DNA of 13,952 bases from JBDTMT01 sp033764095 (lineage in GTDB: Bacteria > Desulfobacterota > Binatia > HRBIN30 > CADEER01). A program made the position numbers and the translations under genes. How positions within the stretch are numbered: the first letter of the stretch is position 1; every line of letters begins with the position of its first letter. Positions 1 through 7,829 of this stretch are shown piece by piece. The notes under the pieces are model-generated. The model was not told the origin of the DNA. It was given only the letters and a program-made list of their open reading frames with translations, and did no database searches. The stretch covers positions 1 through 13,952 of the forward strand of contig JANRJF010000076.1 in assembly GCA_033764095.1 (NCBI GenBank). Reading direction: 5' to 3'.

Positions 1-70
1 AAAGACACAAAGGCCCACGGACCGATCGATCGGTCCGTGGGCCTTTGTGTCTTTGTGCCTTGGTGGTGAA
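1..70. repeat. Perfect 54-bp palindrome, part of a larger hairpin repeat cut by the window edge
   Basis: Positions 1-27 and 28-54 are exact reverse complements with no loop (centre ATCGAT). The right side continues as GTGCCTTGGTGGTGAA to position 70, so the matching left end probably lies outside the window. Read on the minus strand, the arm is made of 8-nt CAC-led units (CACCAAGG, CACAAAGA, CACAAAGG). It ends four bases beyond the stop codon of the minus-strand gene at 75-485, so it could act as a transcription terminator, although no T-run is visible. It belongs to the same architectural class as the other intergenic hairpins in this window. Confidence 0.85.
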
Positions 71-74
71 GCGC

Positions 75-485
75 TCAGGACGGCACCCCCATAGCCAGCA
101 GCCGCCGCTCGGTTGACGCGTAGAGCTCATCCCAGATGCGCAGCTCCAGCGCACGCGCCGCGGCGCCGTCGGTGCCCTCGATGCGCGCGTGCAGGTCGAT
201 CAACGCGGCGCGCAGCGCGCGGTTGCGCGCCTGCAGGTCGGAGACGCGCAACGAGGCGGCACTGCCGGCGAGCGGCGTGCCCGCGTCGGCGAGCAGCGCC
301 TCGATGGCGGAGTTCTCCTCCACCAGGCGCGCCGCGGCGCGGTCCCACTCCTGCGCCAGCATCATCGCCAGCGCCCCCATCAGCTGCAGCGTCTGCGCCG
401 CGTAGCCGCCGCCGGCCTGCGGCGCCAGCTCCATCAGGATGGTGCGCGCGATGCCGTTCAGGACGATCGGTGCGGTCGGCGTCAT
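75..485 (-). CDS. Small helical protein of unknown function, coupled to the upstream kinase
   Basis: This is a 136-residue protein whose ATG (485-483) overlaps the TGA of the upstream kinase gene as ATGA, so the two are probably translationally coupled. I do not recognise the family. The sequence is almost entirely amphipathic helix, rich in Ala, Leu and Glu, with two stretches (about residues 40-70 and 84-130) that could form a helical bundle or short coiled coil. It has no signal peptide, membrane segment or obvious catalytic motif. The start was chosen for the overlap and for the G-rich repeat just upstream, which could serve as a ribosome binding site. An open frame extends much further upstream, but only as an out-of-frame shadow of the kinase gene. 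The context suggests a partner or accessory subunit of the kinase; this is inference. Confidence 0.7.
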   Translation of the reverse strand: MTPTAPIVLNGIARTILMELAPQAGGGYAAQTLQLMGALAMMLAQEWDRAAARLVEENSAIEALLADAGTPLAGSAASLRVSDLQARNRALRAALIDLHARIEGTDGAAARALELRIWDELYASTERRLLAMGVPS

Positions 486-1540
486 GTCGAAAATCCCCCC
501 TGCCCCCCTTTTCCAAAGGGGGGATTCAACGCGGCGAGCAGAAAGCGGTCCTGCGAGTTGATCAGCCAGTAGGAGGTGAACGCCAGCAGCAGCTCCTGCG
601 AGCGGCCGTCGGCGTACTGGCGCGCGGCGGTGAGCCAGATGCCCTGTGCCTTCACGCAGCTGAAGACCTGCCACCAGTGCAACGCCGCACGGTCGACGCG
701 CAGGCCGCTGCGCGCCTCCCAGACGCGCAGCGCCTCGGCCTCCTCGGCGATGCCGCCGGCCTTGCCGTCGCGCGCCCACTGCCACGCCGGCATGAAGGAC
801 CAGGCGATGTCCTCCAGCGGATCGCCGAAGTGCGCCATCTCCCAGTCGAGCACGCCGTGGATCTCGCTGCCGCGGTAGAGGAAGTTGCCGGTGCGGTAGT
901 CGCCGTGCACGACGCTGATCCGCGCTGGCGGCGGCGGTGGATGGCGCCGCAGCCAACGGATGCCGGCGCGTACGATCGGCTGCGGCTCGAGCTCGTGGCG
1001 GTCGATGATCGCCTCCCAATGGTCGAGCTCGCGCGACCAACACTGTGCGGGGCCCGGGATGTCGGCCTCGGCCGCCGCCGGCAGGCCGTCGAGCGGCATC
1101 GCCGCGATGTCGCCGAGCACCTCGTACATGCGCCGCGCCAACCCGTCGCGATGCGGGGCGAAGCTCGGATCGAGCAGCGCGGTGAACTGCGACTCGCACC
1201 CGTCGATGCGCTCCATGACGAAGAACGGCCGCTCCAACCACTGCGTCTCGGTCTCCAGAAAGAGCGGCCGCGGCACCGGCACCGGCGAGTCGGCAAACGA
1301 CTGGTAGAAGCCGAACTCCAGGCGGCGATCGGAATCCTCCACCAGCCCGGCCTCCGGATCGCGCCGCACGATGACGCCCTGCTCGCGCCGCTTGCCGCCG
1401 CCCTCGATCCAGCGCAGGTCCACCGACCAGGTCTCGCACGAGGCGCCGCCGGGAATGCGGTGGCAGTGCGTCACCTCGACGTCGTGCGCGTCGTGCAGCC
1501 GAACGGAGAAGTAACGGACGAGAGCGGCTTCGAAGGACAT
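482..1540 (-). CDS. APH-family phosphotransferase (aminoglycoside phosphotransferase/choline kinase fold)
   Basis: This is a 352-residue protein kinase-like phosphotransferase. Visible motifs are the nucleotide-binding loop GGASCETW (31-38), the catalytic loop HGDYRTGN (212-219) with catalytic Asp214 and metal-binding Asn219, and the metal-binding DWE (232-234). The layout resembles the stand-alone APH domains related to the kinase part of ACAD10/ACAD11, which in bacteria often sit beside acyl-CoA metabolism genes. True aminoglycoside resistance is less likely than phosphorylation of a small hydroxylated metabolite. The substrate cannot be read from the sequence. ATG at 1540-1538 is the first good start and lacks a clear Shine-Dalgarno. 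The last 14 residues, from Asn339, are encoded by a G-rich hairpin repeat and give an unusual Gly-rich tail. The native C-terminus was probably near residue 338. The next gene overlaps by 4 nt. Confidence 0.88.
   Translation of the reverse strand: MSFEAALVRYFSVRLHDAHDVEVTHCHRIPGGASCETWSVDLRWIEGGGKRREQGVIVRRDPEAGLVEDSDRRLEFGFYQSFADSPVPVPRPLFLETETQWLERPFFVMERIDGCESQFTALLDPSFAPHRDGLARRMYEVLGDIAAMPLDGLPAAAEADIPGPAQCWSRELDHWEAIIDRHELEPQPIVRAGIRWLRRHPPPPPARISVVHGDYRTGNFLYRGSEIHGVLDWEMAHFGDPLEDIAWSFMPAWQWARDGKAGGIAEEAEALRVWEARSGLRVDRAALHWWQVFSCVKAQGIWLTAARQYADGRSQELLLAFTSYWLINSQDRFLLAALNPPFGKGGQGGFST
491..526. repeat. G/C-rich hairpin repeat at the kinase/unknown-gene junction
   Basis: Positions 492-500 (AATCCCCCC) pair with 518-526 (GGGGGGATT), a perfect 9-bp stem. 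Alternatively 503-511 (CCCCCCTTT) pairs with 515-523 (AAAGGGGGG) around a 3-nt loop, so two mutually exclusive hairpins are possible. Elements of this kind, translated as NPPFGKGGQGGF, recur in many bacterial genomes in my recollection. Here it is in frame with the upstream kinase and encodes residues 339-350. On the minus strand its G-runs lie just upstream of the ATG of the 75-485 gene. Confidence 0.8.
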
Positions 1541-1580
1541 GCGGGCTCACAGACCAGAGACCCCATTCAAAAGAAAGAGA

Positions 1581-1675
1581 TTCACCACAGAGGCACAGAG
1601 GCACGGAGACTCCCGGAGTCAGTTTGGGTTCTCTCTTGGTGACCCTTCTCCGTGTCTCCGTGCCTCTGTGGTGAA
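1581..1675. repeat. Inverted repeat (TTCACCACAGAGGCAC family) between divergent genes
   Basis: The left arm 1581-1609 and right arm 1647-1675 are 29-bp reverse complements with two mismatches, around a 37-nt loop. The arm consists of 8-nt units CACAGAGG, CACAGAGG, CACGGAGA. It lies in the 183-bp gap between the minus-strand kinase (start 1540) and the plus-strand hydrolase (start about 1724), so it occupies the shared upstream region of two divergent genes. It also contains a GTG at 1652 that opens a spurious N-terminal extension of the hydrolase reading frame. A near-identical arm is found at 9121-9266. Confidence 0.9.
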
Positions 1676-1688
1676 GTCCTGCGGTACG

Positions 1689-1717
1689 TTGACTCCGCGT
1701 CGGGAACCGCATTTGCT
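1689..1717 (+). promoter_or_regulatory. Possible sigma70-type promoter for the hydrolase, leaderless start
   Basis: TTGACT (1689-1694) is followed, after 17 nt, by TTTGCT (1712-1717). The predicted transcription start would fall close to 1724, the GTG proposed as the hydrolase start, giving a leaderless message. There is no Shine-Dalgarno before 1724, which fits. The -10 box is poor, so this is weak evidence. Confidence 0.25.
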
Positions 1718-1723
1718 CGCGCG

Positions 1724-2575
1724 GTGACACCGACGCGCCGCACCTTCACCTCGAACGGGCTGACGCTGGTCGGCGACGCCTTCGGCGAGGCGAGCGCGCC
1801 GCCGGTGCTGTTGATGCACGGCGGCGGGCAGACGCGGCATGCCTGGGCCGGCACCGGCCGCGCGCTGGCGCGGCAGGGGTGGCAGGCGGTGGCGGTCGAC
1901 CTGCGCGGCCACGGCGACAGCAGCTGGGCGCCGGACGGCGACTACGGCCTGGAGACCTTCGCGCGCGACATGGCGGCGCTGGCGCGCAGCTTCGATCAAC
2001 CGCCGGTACTGGTCGGCGCCTCGCTCAGCGGCCTCGCCGCGCTGCTCGCGCAGGGCGAAGCGGAGGCACCGCTGTTCGCCGCGCTGGTGCTGGTGGACGT
2101 GACGCCGCGCCTCGACCCGCAGGGGACGCAGAACATCATCGGCTTCATGAGCGCCAACCTGGCCGACGGCTTCGCGACGCTGCAGGAAGCCGCCGACAGC
2201 ATCGCCGCCTACAATCCGCACCGGCCGCGCCCGAAGGATCTCAGCGGCCTGGCGAAGAACCTGCGCCAGCACGCCGACGGGCGCTGGCGCTGGCACTGGG
2301 ATCCGGCGTTCATGAGCGGCCGCCGCCCGCCCGACATCGGGCTGCAGCTCGACCGCCTGTTCGCCGCCGCGCGCGCGCTGCGCATCCCGACGCTGCTGGT
2401 GCGCGGCCGCATGTCGGATCTGGTGACGATGGAAGCCGCGGACGAATTTCTCTCGCTCGTACCGCACGCGCGGTTCGCCGACGTGTCGGGCGCCGGTCAC
2501 ATGGTAGCGGGCGACCGCAACGATCTGTTCACCGACGCGGTAGCGGGGTTCCTGGCAACGTCAGTCCAAAGCTAA
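1724..2575 (+). CDS. Alpha/beta-fold hydrolase
   Basis: This is a 283-residue soluble alpha/beta hydrolase. Motifs, numbered from the GTG at 1724: oxyanion-hole HGGG (32-35), RGHGDS (61-66), nucleophile elbow GASLSG with Ser100, acid Asp232 in RMSDLV, and His259 in GAGHMV. Together these form a complete Ser-Asp-His triad. A cap region lies roughly between residues 130 and 215. The substrate is not determinable; esters, lactones or epoxide-like compounds are all possible for such proteins. The frame is open upstream to a GTG at 1652, but that stretch is the arm of a repeat plus an atypical sequence, so I prefer 1724, where typical family sequence (RTFTSNGLTLVGDAFG) begins. The TAA stop is the first triplet of the palindrome at 2573-2641. 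The gene stands alone, divergent from the kinase and convergent with nei. Confidence 0.88.
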   Translation: MTPTRRTFTSNGLTLVGDAFGEASAPPVLLMHGGGQTRHAWAGTGRALARQGWQAVAVDLRGHGDSSWAPDGDYGLETFARDMAALARSFDQPPVLVGASLSGLAALLAQGEAEAPLFAALVLVDVTPRLDPQGTQNIIGFMSANLADGFATLQEAADSIAAYNPHRPRPKDLSGLAKNLRQHADGRWRWHWDPAFMSGRRPPDIGLQLDRLFAAARALRIPTLLVRGRMSDLVTMEAADEFLSLVPHARFADVSGAGHMVAGDRNDLFTDAVAGFLATSVQS

Positions 2576-2641
2576 CCACAACGGCACCACGACACGACGA
2601 CACAACGTTGTGATCGTTGTGCCGTGGTGACGTTGTGGTTA
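2573..2641. repeat. Palindromic repeat between convergent genes, carrying both stop codons
   Basis: The 69-bp element begins TAACCACAAC and ends GTTGTGGTTA. The two halves (2573-2606 and 2607-2641) are reverse complements with a few mismatches and one length difference. The left half is built of CAC-led 8-nt units (CACAACGG, CACCACGA, CACGACGA, CACAAC). The outer TAA on each strand is the stop codon of the hydrolase (plus) and of nei (minus). Its position and symmetry suit a bidirectional terminator or end-of-transcript hairpin, but no U-tract is present. Confidence 0.88.
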
Positions 2642-3409
2642 CCGGCGCGCGGGCTGACACGACGAGCACCAATACGTCACCCGCTCCCCGTCGCGGCGCG
2701 ACACCGGCGAACGACAGCGCCGGCAGGGTCGACCCTCGCGGCCGTAGACGTAGTGCGGGGCGCGCGGGTCGCCGGTGGTGATGTGGTTGCCGGTGCCGCG
2801 GTTGACCTCGAAGGCGCGCTTCACCAGGTCGACCAGTCGCGCCGGGTCGCGCACCGCGCCGACCGCCATCCACGGATCGAGGCCGCGCAGGAAGCACAGC
2901 TCACAGCGCCAGACGTTGCCGATCCCGGCGATGACGCGCTGATCGAGCAACGCCTCGCTGATCGTCCGCTCCGGGTCGGCGAGCAGGCGGCGCAGCGCTT
3001 CGTCCGCGTCCCAGTCGTCGCCGAGCGGATCGGGTCCGAGGTGGCCGACGTGCTGCGGCTCGTCGGCGGTCGGAAACAGCGCCAACACCGGCAGCCGATA
3101 GCCGACCGCGCGCCAGCTCGCCGTCTGCAGCACCGCGCGCACCTGCCAGTCGGGTCCGCCGCGCCACGCCTCGCCGGCGCGGTAGAGATGCCACGCTCCC
3201 TCCATGCGCAGATGGGAGTGCAGCGTCAGCCCGCCGTCCAGCCGCATCAGCACGTGCTTGCCGCGCGCCCGCACGTTCTCGATCGTGCGGCCGGCGAGAT
3301 CGGTCGTCGCCAGGCGCGGCACGCGCAGATCGCTGCGCGTCAGGGCGTCGCCCGCCAGCGCCGCGTGCAGGCGCGTCGCGGCGAGGTGGATCGTGTCGCC
3401 TTCAGGCAC
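2639..3409 (-). CDS. nei: Fpg/Nei-family DNA glycosylase (endonuclease VIII-like)
   Basis: This 256-residue base-excision-repair glycosylase/AP lyase removes oxidised bases from DNA. The N-terminus is (M)PEGDTIH: after Met removal the Pro is the Schiff-base nucleophile and Glu3 the general acid. PEGDT is the Nei-type rather than the Fpg-type sequence. Lys51 (ARGKH) matches the conserved N-domain lysine. LRMEGAWHLY (67-76), the helix-two-turn-helix (about 149-172, with AGIGNVWRCELCF), and a C-terminal zinc finger with Cys229/Cys232 and Cys248/Cys251 complete the fold. Length is normal. The start is the GTG at 3409-3407, which overlaps the lhr TGA by 8 nt, so the gene is co-transcribed and probably coupled with lhr. 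The lhr-nei pairing is also known in mycobacteria. The stop lies in the palindrome at 2573-2641. It could be called Nei2-type; the exact subclass needs a tree. Confidence 0.93.
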   Translation of the reverse strand: MPEGDTIHLAATRLHAALAGDALTRSDLRVPRLATTDLAGRTIENVRARGKHVLMRLDGGLTLHSHLRMEGAWHLYRAGEAWRGGPDWQVRAVLQTASWRAVGYRLPVLALFPTADEPQHVGHLGPDPLGDDWDADEALRRLLADPERTISEALLDQRVIAGIGNVWRCELCFLRGLDPWMAVGAVRDPARLVDLVKRAFEVNRGTGNHITTGDPRAPHYVYGREGRPCRRCRSPVSRRDGERVTYWCSSCQPARR

Positions 3410-6400
3410 GCAGGCGCAGCCCCTTGTAGGTGCGGCTGAACCCGGCCGCCTCCAGCGCCGCGGCGAGCGGCGTGTCGCGCACCGGCTCGCCGTCGGCGCG
3501 CTCGATCTCGATGCGGCCCAGTCGCCGCGCCCGCGCCGCCGCCGCCAGCCCGGCGACCGCCGCCTGCAGCACCGCCGCGTCGTCGCCGTACGACAGCAGG
3601 CTCTTGCCGCCGCGCTCGACGTAGAGCGCCAGCCCGCCGTCGACCAGCACCACGCAGGCGCCTGCCTTGCGCCCGGCGCGATGGCCGACCTCGGCCGCGC
3701 CGCGCTCCGGCCACGGCAGCGCCGCGCCGTACGGATTGGCCGGGTCGGTGGCGGCGAGCACCACCGCCTCGCCCGGCGCGTCCTCGTTCCGGCGATCGCC
3801 GAGGGCGCGCATGCGATCGACCGCCCCCGGCAGCGCGAACTGCGCGCCGCCCAGCCCGTCGACGAAGTAGCCGCGCCGCACCCGGCCGCGCTCTTCCATC
3901 GCCACCAGCAGCGGGTAGACCGCCGCGAAGCCGCCCGGCAGACGATCGGCGGCGACGGCGGCGCGCGTGACGATGCCGTGGCGGCGCAGCGCCTGCTCGG
4001 CCAACGCGTGGCGGCGACGCGTCGCATCGGGTTCGCGCCCCGGCGCCAGCGACCAGCGTCCGGCGCCGGCCGGCGGTCCGAGGCGGGTGAGATGCTTCGG
4101 CCGCCGCCCCGCGGCGGACGCCGCGGGGGCCGGTCGCAGCGGCTTGCGCGACAGCACCGCGCGCAGCGGCGCCAGCGTGTCGTTGGTGACGTGCCCGGCC
4201 CACACCAGCTCCCACAACGCCAGCACCAGCTCCTGCTCGTTCGGTCCGCCGAGCGCGTCGGCGAGCTGGCGGAAGAACAGCGCGCCAGCGCGGCCGAGCG
4301 CGGCGAGGGCGAGCTGCGCCAGCGCGGTCAGCTCGCTGTCGAGCGGCGGCGGCAGCAACAGCGGGGCGAGGTCGGCCTGCGCCAGCACGATCCAGCCGTC
4401 GTTGGCGCCGAGCCCGCCGGCACCGGCCCAGACCAGCTCGCCCGAGGCACCGAGCTGATCGAAGAGCAGCGGCGAGTAGTCGGGAATGCGGGCGCGCAGG
4501 ATCTGCTGCTCCAGCGCCGAGGCGGGCAGCGGCACGCCCTGCAGTTGCTCGACGACGCGCCACAGGGCGTCGAGCCCCGCCAGACGCGGGCCGCTCGGCG
4601 CCGCCTCGTGCCAGGCGACGGTGAAGCGCGCCAGCGCCTCGGGCGGTGCCGGCTCGACCTCGCGGCGCAGCGCCGCCAGCGAGCGCCGCCGCAGACGGCG
4701 CAGTACCTCGGCGTCGACCCATTCGCGCCCGCTGGCGCCGGGGCGGAACTCGCCCTCGACCACCTTGCCCTGCTGCTCCAGCCCGCGCAGCACGCCCAGC
4801 ACCACCGCCGCGCCGAGCCCGAAGCGCTCCGCCGCGGCGCCGATTGCGAATGGACCGCGCGTGCGCGCGAAACGGCGGATCAGGTCGCCGAGCGGATCGG
4901 GCAGCGGCTCGAGGAACGCCGCCGGCACGCCGAGCGGCAGCGCGACGCCGAGCCCGTCGCGATAGCGCGCCGCGTCCTCGACCGCGATCCAGCGCGCTTC
5001 GCCGGCGACGCGCACGCGCAGGGCGCGCCGGGCGCGCTCGCGCTCGGTCAGCCACGCCTCGGCGCGGCTCGCGTCGCCGAGCCGCGCCGCGACGTCGCCG
5101 GCGGTCAGATCGCCGAGATCGCGCAGCAGCTCGTGCAGCGCGTCGAGCGAGCCCGCCTTCCGCTCTGGCAGCAGGCGCTGCAGCTCGTGCTCCAGCTCGA
5201 CCAGGGCGTCGGCGTCGAGCAGGTCGCGCAGCTCCTCGCGCCCCATCAGCTCGGCGAGCACGGCGCGGTCGAGCGCCAGCGCCTGGGCGCGCCGCTCGGC
5301 GAGCGGCGCATCGCCCTCGTACATGAAGGCGCTGACGTAGGAGAGTTGCAGCGCGGCGGCGAACGGCGACGGCAGGTCGGTCTCCACCTCGACGACGCGC
5401 ACGACGCGGCTGCGCACCTCGGCGAGCAGGCGCAGCAGCTCGGGCAGGTCGAAGACGTCCCGCAGGCACTCGCGGTAGGTCTCCAGCACGATCGGGAAGG
5501 ACGGGAACTGGCTCGCCACCTGCAGCAGCGAGGCGGCGCGCTGACGCAGCTGCCACAGCGGCGTGCGCTGGCCCGGGCGGCGGCGCGGCAACAGCAGGGC
5601 GCGGCCGGCGCACTCGCGGAAACGGCTGGCGAACAGCGCCGAACCGCCGACCTCGGCGACGACCAGATCCTCGACCTCCTCCGGATCGAGGAACGCCGCC
5701 TCCGCCGAGGGCAGCTCGTCGCCCTCCGGCACGCGGATCACCAGGCCGTTGTCGCCGTGGATCACCTGCACCTCGAGGCCGAGCTGCTGGCGCAAGCGGG
5801 CGCGGATCGCCTGCGCCCAGGCGGCATGCAGGCGGGCGCCGAAGAAGGAGTGGATGCACAGCCGCCAGTCGCCGAGCGCGTCGCGGAAGCGCTCGACCAC
5901 CAGCGTGCGATCGTCGGGCAGCACGCCGGTGGCGGCGCGCTGCTCGTCGAGGTAGCGCGACAGGTTGGCGGCGGCGCGCGCGTCGCAGCCGGCGCCGTCC
6001 ATCAGCCGCGTGCGCCGTTCGGCGTCGGGCAGCGCGGCGAGCTCGCGCACCCAGGCGCCGAGCGCGCGGCCGAGCTCCGGCGGGCGGCCGAGCGCGTCGC
6101 CGCGCCAGAAGGGCATCTTGCCGGGCGTACCCGGCGCCGGCGAGACCAGCACGCGGTCGGCGGTGATGTCCTCGATGCGCCAGCTGGTGGCGCCGAGCGT
6201 GAACACATCGCCGGCGCGGCTCTCGTAGACCATCTCCTCGTCGAGCTCGCCGACGCGCGGGCCGCGCTCGCCGACCAGGTAGACGCCGAACAGGCCGCGG
6301 TCGGGGATGGTGCCGCCCGACGTCACCGCCACCAGCCGCGCTCCCTGCCGCGCGGTCAGTCGGTCGCCGACGCGGTCCCAGGTGAGGCGCGCGCGCAGGC

Positions 6401-7829
6401 CGGCGAATGCGTCGGAGGGATAGCGGCCGGCAAGCATGTCGAGCACCGCAGCGAGCGCGCTGTCGGGCAGCTCGGCGAACGGCGCGGCGCGGCGCACCAG
6501 CGCGGCGAGGTCGGCGACCGTCCAGTCGTCCATCGCCACCATCGCGACGATCTGCTGCGCCAGCACGTCGAGCGGATTGCGCGGCACGCGCAGCGCCTCG
6601 ATGGCGCCGACCTGCATGCGCTCGCTGACCAGCGCCGCCTCCAACAGGTCGCCGCGGTACTTGGGAAAGACGATGCCGCGCGAGCGGGCGCCGACCTGAT
6701 GCCCGGCGCGGCCGATGCGCTGCAGGCCGGAGGCAACCGAGTCGGGCGCCTCGATCTGGATGACCAGATCCACCGCGCCCATGTCGATGCCGAGCTCCAG
6801 CGAGCTGGTCGCCACCACCGCCTGCAGGCGTCCGGTCTTCAGCGCGTCCTCGATCAGCGCGCGCTGCTCGCGGCTCACCGAGCCGTGATGGGCGCGCACC
6901 AGCTCCTCGCCGGCGAGCTCGTTCAGGCTGGCGCACAGGCGCTCGGCGAGGCGGCGCGAGTTGGCGAACACGATGGTGCTGCGATGCGCGCGGATGAGCG
7001 CCAGCACCGCCTCCTCGACGTGCGGCCAGATACTCGGCGGCGGCGGCGCGGCACCCGAGGCGCTGCCGCTCGGGATCTGCTCGGCGGCGGTCGGCACGGC
7101 GAGCGCGGTCATGTCGTCGACCGGCACCACCACCGAGACGTCGAGCTCCTTCGGCGCGCGCGCGTCGACCACCGTCACCGGCTGCACGCCGCCGAGGAAG
7201 CGCGCCACCTCGTCCATCGGCCGCACCGTCGCCGACAGGCCGATGCGCTGCGCCGGGCGCGGCAGCCGCGCGTCGAGCCGCTCGAGGCTCAGCGCCAGGT
7301 GCGCGCCGCGCTTGCCGCCGGCGAGCGCGTGCACCTCGTCGACGATCACCGTCTCGACCGTCGCCAGCGCGCTGCGCGCGCCGGACGTGAGCAGGAGGTA
7401 GAGCGACTCCGGCGTGGTGATCAGGATGTCGGGCGGCGCGCCGGCGAGGCGGCGGCGCTCGGCGGCGGCGGTGTCGCCGCTGCGCACCGCCACCTCGATC
7501 GCCGGCGGCGGCAGGCCGAGCTGCTGCGCCGCGCCGCGCATGCCGGCCAGCGGCGCGCGCAGGTTGCGCTCGACGTCCACCGCCAGCGCCTTGAGCGGCG
7601 AGACGTAGAGCACGCGCACGCCGGGCGTCGCCGGCGGCGCCGCGACGAGGCGGTCGAGCCCCCACAGAAACGCCGCCAGCGTCTTGCCCGAGCCGGTCGG
7701 CGCCACCACCAGCGCATGGTCGCCCGCCGCGATCGCCTCCCAGGCCCCGCTCTGGGCCGGCGTCGGCGCCGCGAAGGCGGATTCGAACCAGGCGCGCGTC
7801 ACCGGCTGGAAGCGATCCAACGCCGACAT
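3402..7829 (-). CDS. lhr: Lhr-like ATP-dependent helicase, long form
   Basis: This is a 1475-residue superfamily 2 helicase of the Lhr (large helicase-related) family, close in length to E. coli Lhr (about 1538). Motifs: PTPAQ (Q-motif-like, 22-26), Walker A APTGSGKT (43-50), DEVH box (164-167), SAT (199-201), VFANSRR (287-293), ATSSLELGID (340-349) and QRIGRAGH (370-377). Winged-helix and Lhr-core domains follow. The long C-terminal Lhr-CTD is intact, with GYFVDGLGGAQFA (1320-1332) and ATDPANPYG (1360-1368). Family members are 3'-5' translocases, often acting on RNA:DNA hybrids, and are linked to DNA repair. ATG at 7829-7827 was chosen because MSALDRFQPVTRAWF matches the family N-terminus. 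Codons further upstream (7847, 7916) read through a spacer and a repeat. A Pro-rich linker (about 248-266) interrupts the core. It is the first gene of an operon with nei. Confidence 0.95.
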   Translation of the reverse strand: MSALDRFQPVTRAWFESAFAAPTPAQSGAWEAIAAGDHALVVAPTGSGKTLAAFLWGLDRLVAAPPATPGVRVLYVSPLKALAVDVERNLRAPLAGMRGAAQQLGLPPPAIEVAVRSGDTAAAERRRLAGAPPDILITTPESLYLLLTSGARSALATVETVIVDEVHALAGGKRGAHLALSLERLDARLPRPAQRIGLSATVRPMDEVARFLGGVQPVTVVDARAPKELDVSVVVPVDDMTALAVPTAAEQIPSGSASGAAPPPPSIWPHVEEAVLALIRAHRSTIVFANSRRLAERLCASLNELAGEELVRAHHGSVSREQRALIEDALKTGRLQAVVATSSLELGIDMGAVDLVIQIEAPDSVASGLQRIGRAGHQVGARSRGIVFPKYRGDLLEAALVSERMQVGAIEALRVPRNPLDVLAQQIVAMVAMDDWTVADLAALVRRAAPFAELPDSALAAVLDMLAGRYPSDAFAGLRARLTWDRVGDRLTARQGARLVAVTSGGTIPDRGLFGVYLVGERGPRVGELDEEMVYESRAGDVFTLGATSWRIEDITADRVLVSPAPGTPGKMPFWRGDALGRPPELGRALGAWVRELAALPDAERRTRLMDGAGCDARAAANLSRYLDEQRAATGVLPDDRTLVVERFRDALGDWRLCIHSFFGARLHAAWAQAIRARLRQQLGLEVQVIHGDNGLVIRVPEGDELPSAEAAFLDPEEVEDLVVAEVGGSALFASRFRECAGRALLLPRRRPGQRTPLWQLRQRAASLLQVASQFPSFPIVLETYRECLRDVFDLPELLRLLAEVRSRVVRVVEVETDLPSPFAAALQLSYVSAFMYEGDAPLAERRAQALALDRAVLAELMGREELRDLLDADALVELEHELQRLLPERKAGSLDALHELLRDLGDLTAGDVAARLGDASRAEAWLTERERARRALRVRVAGEARWIAVEDAARYRDGLGVALPLGVPAAFLEPLPDPLGDLIRRFARTRGPFAIGAAAERFGLGAAVVLGVLRGLEQQGKVVEGEFRPGASGREWVDAEVLRRLRRRSLAALRREVEPAPPEALARFTVAWHEAAPSGPRLAGLDALWRVVEQLQGVPLPASALEQQILRARIPDYSPLLFDQLGASGELVWAGAGGLGANDGWIVLAQADLAPLLLPPPLDSELTALAQLALAALGRAGALFFRQLADALGGPNEQELVLALWELVWAGHVTNDTLAPLRAVLSRKPLRPAPAASAAGRRPKHLTRLGPPAGAGRWSLAPGREPDATRRRHALAEQALRRHGIVTRAAVAADRLPGGFAAVYPLLVAMEERGRVRRGYFVDGLGGAQFALPGAVDRMRALGDRRNEDAPGEAVVLAATDPANPYGAALPWPERGAAEVGHRAGRKAGACVVLVDGGLALYVERGGKSLLSYGDDAAVLQAAVAGLAAAARARRLGRIEIERADGEPVRDTPLAAALEAAGFSRTYKGLRLRA

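Noticed and set aside
482..1540. An aminoglycoside resistance gene
   Set aside because: The fold and catalytic loop fit, but this broad family includes many metabolic kinases, and nothing in the context (no mobile element, no other resistance gene) supports resistance.
113..1642. A 509-codon plus-strand open frame over the kinase and helical-protein genes
   Set aside because: It is antisense to the APH kinase, which has clear catalytic motifs, and it ends in repeat sequence; composition is shadow-like.
75..1730. Reading the 136-residue protein as the end of a 551-residue protein
   Set aside because: The upstream part is an out-of-frame translation of the kinase gene and of the 1581-1675 repeat. 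Only the part after the ATG at 485 has normal composition.
2573..2641. A canonical intrinsic terminator
   Set aside because: The hairpin is present but no run of T follows on either strand, so I list it as a repeat with a possible terminator role only.
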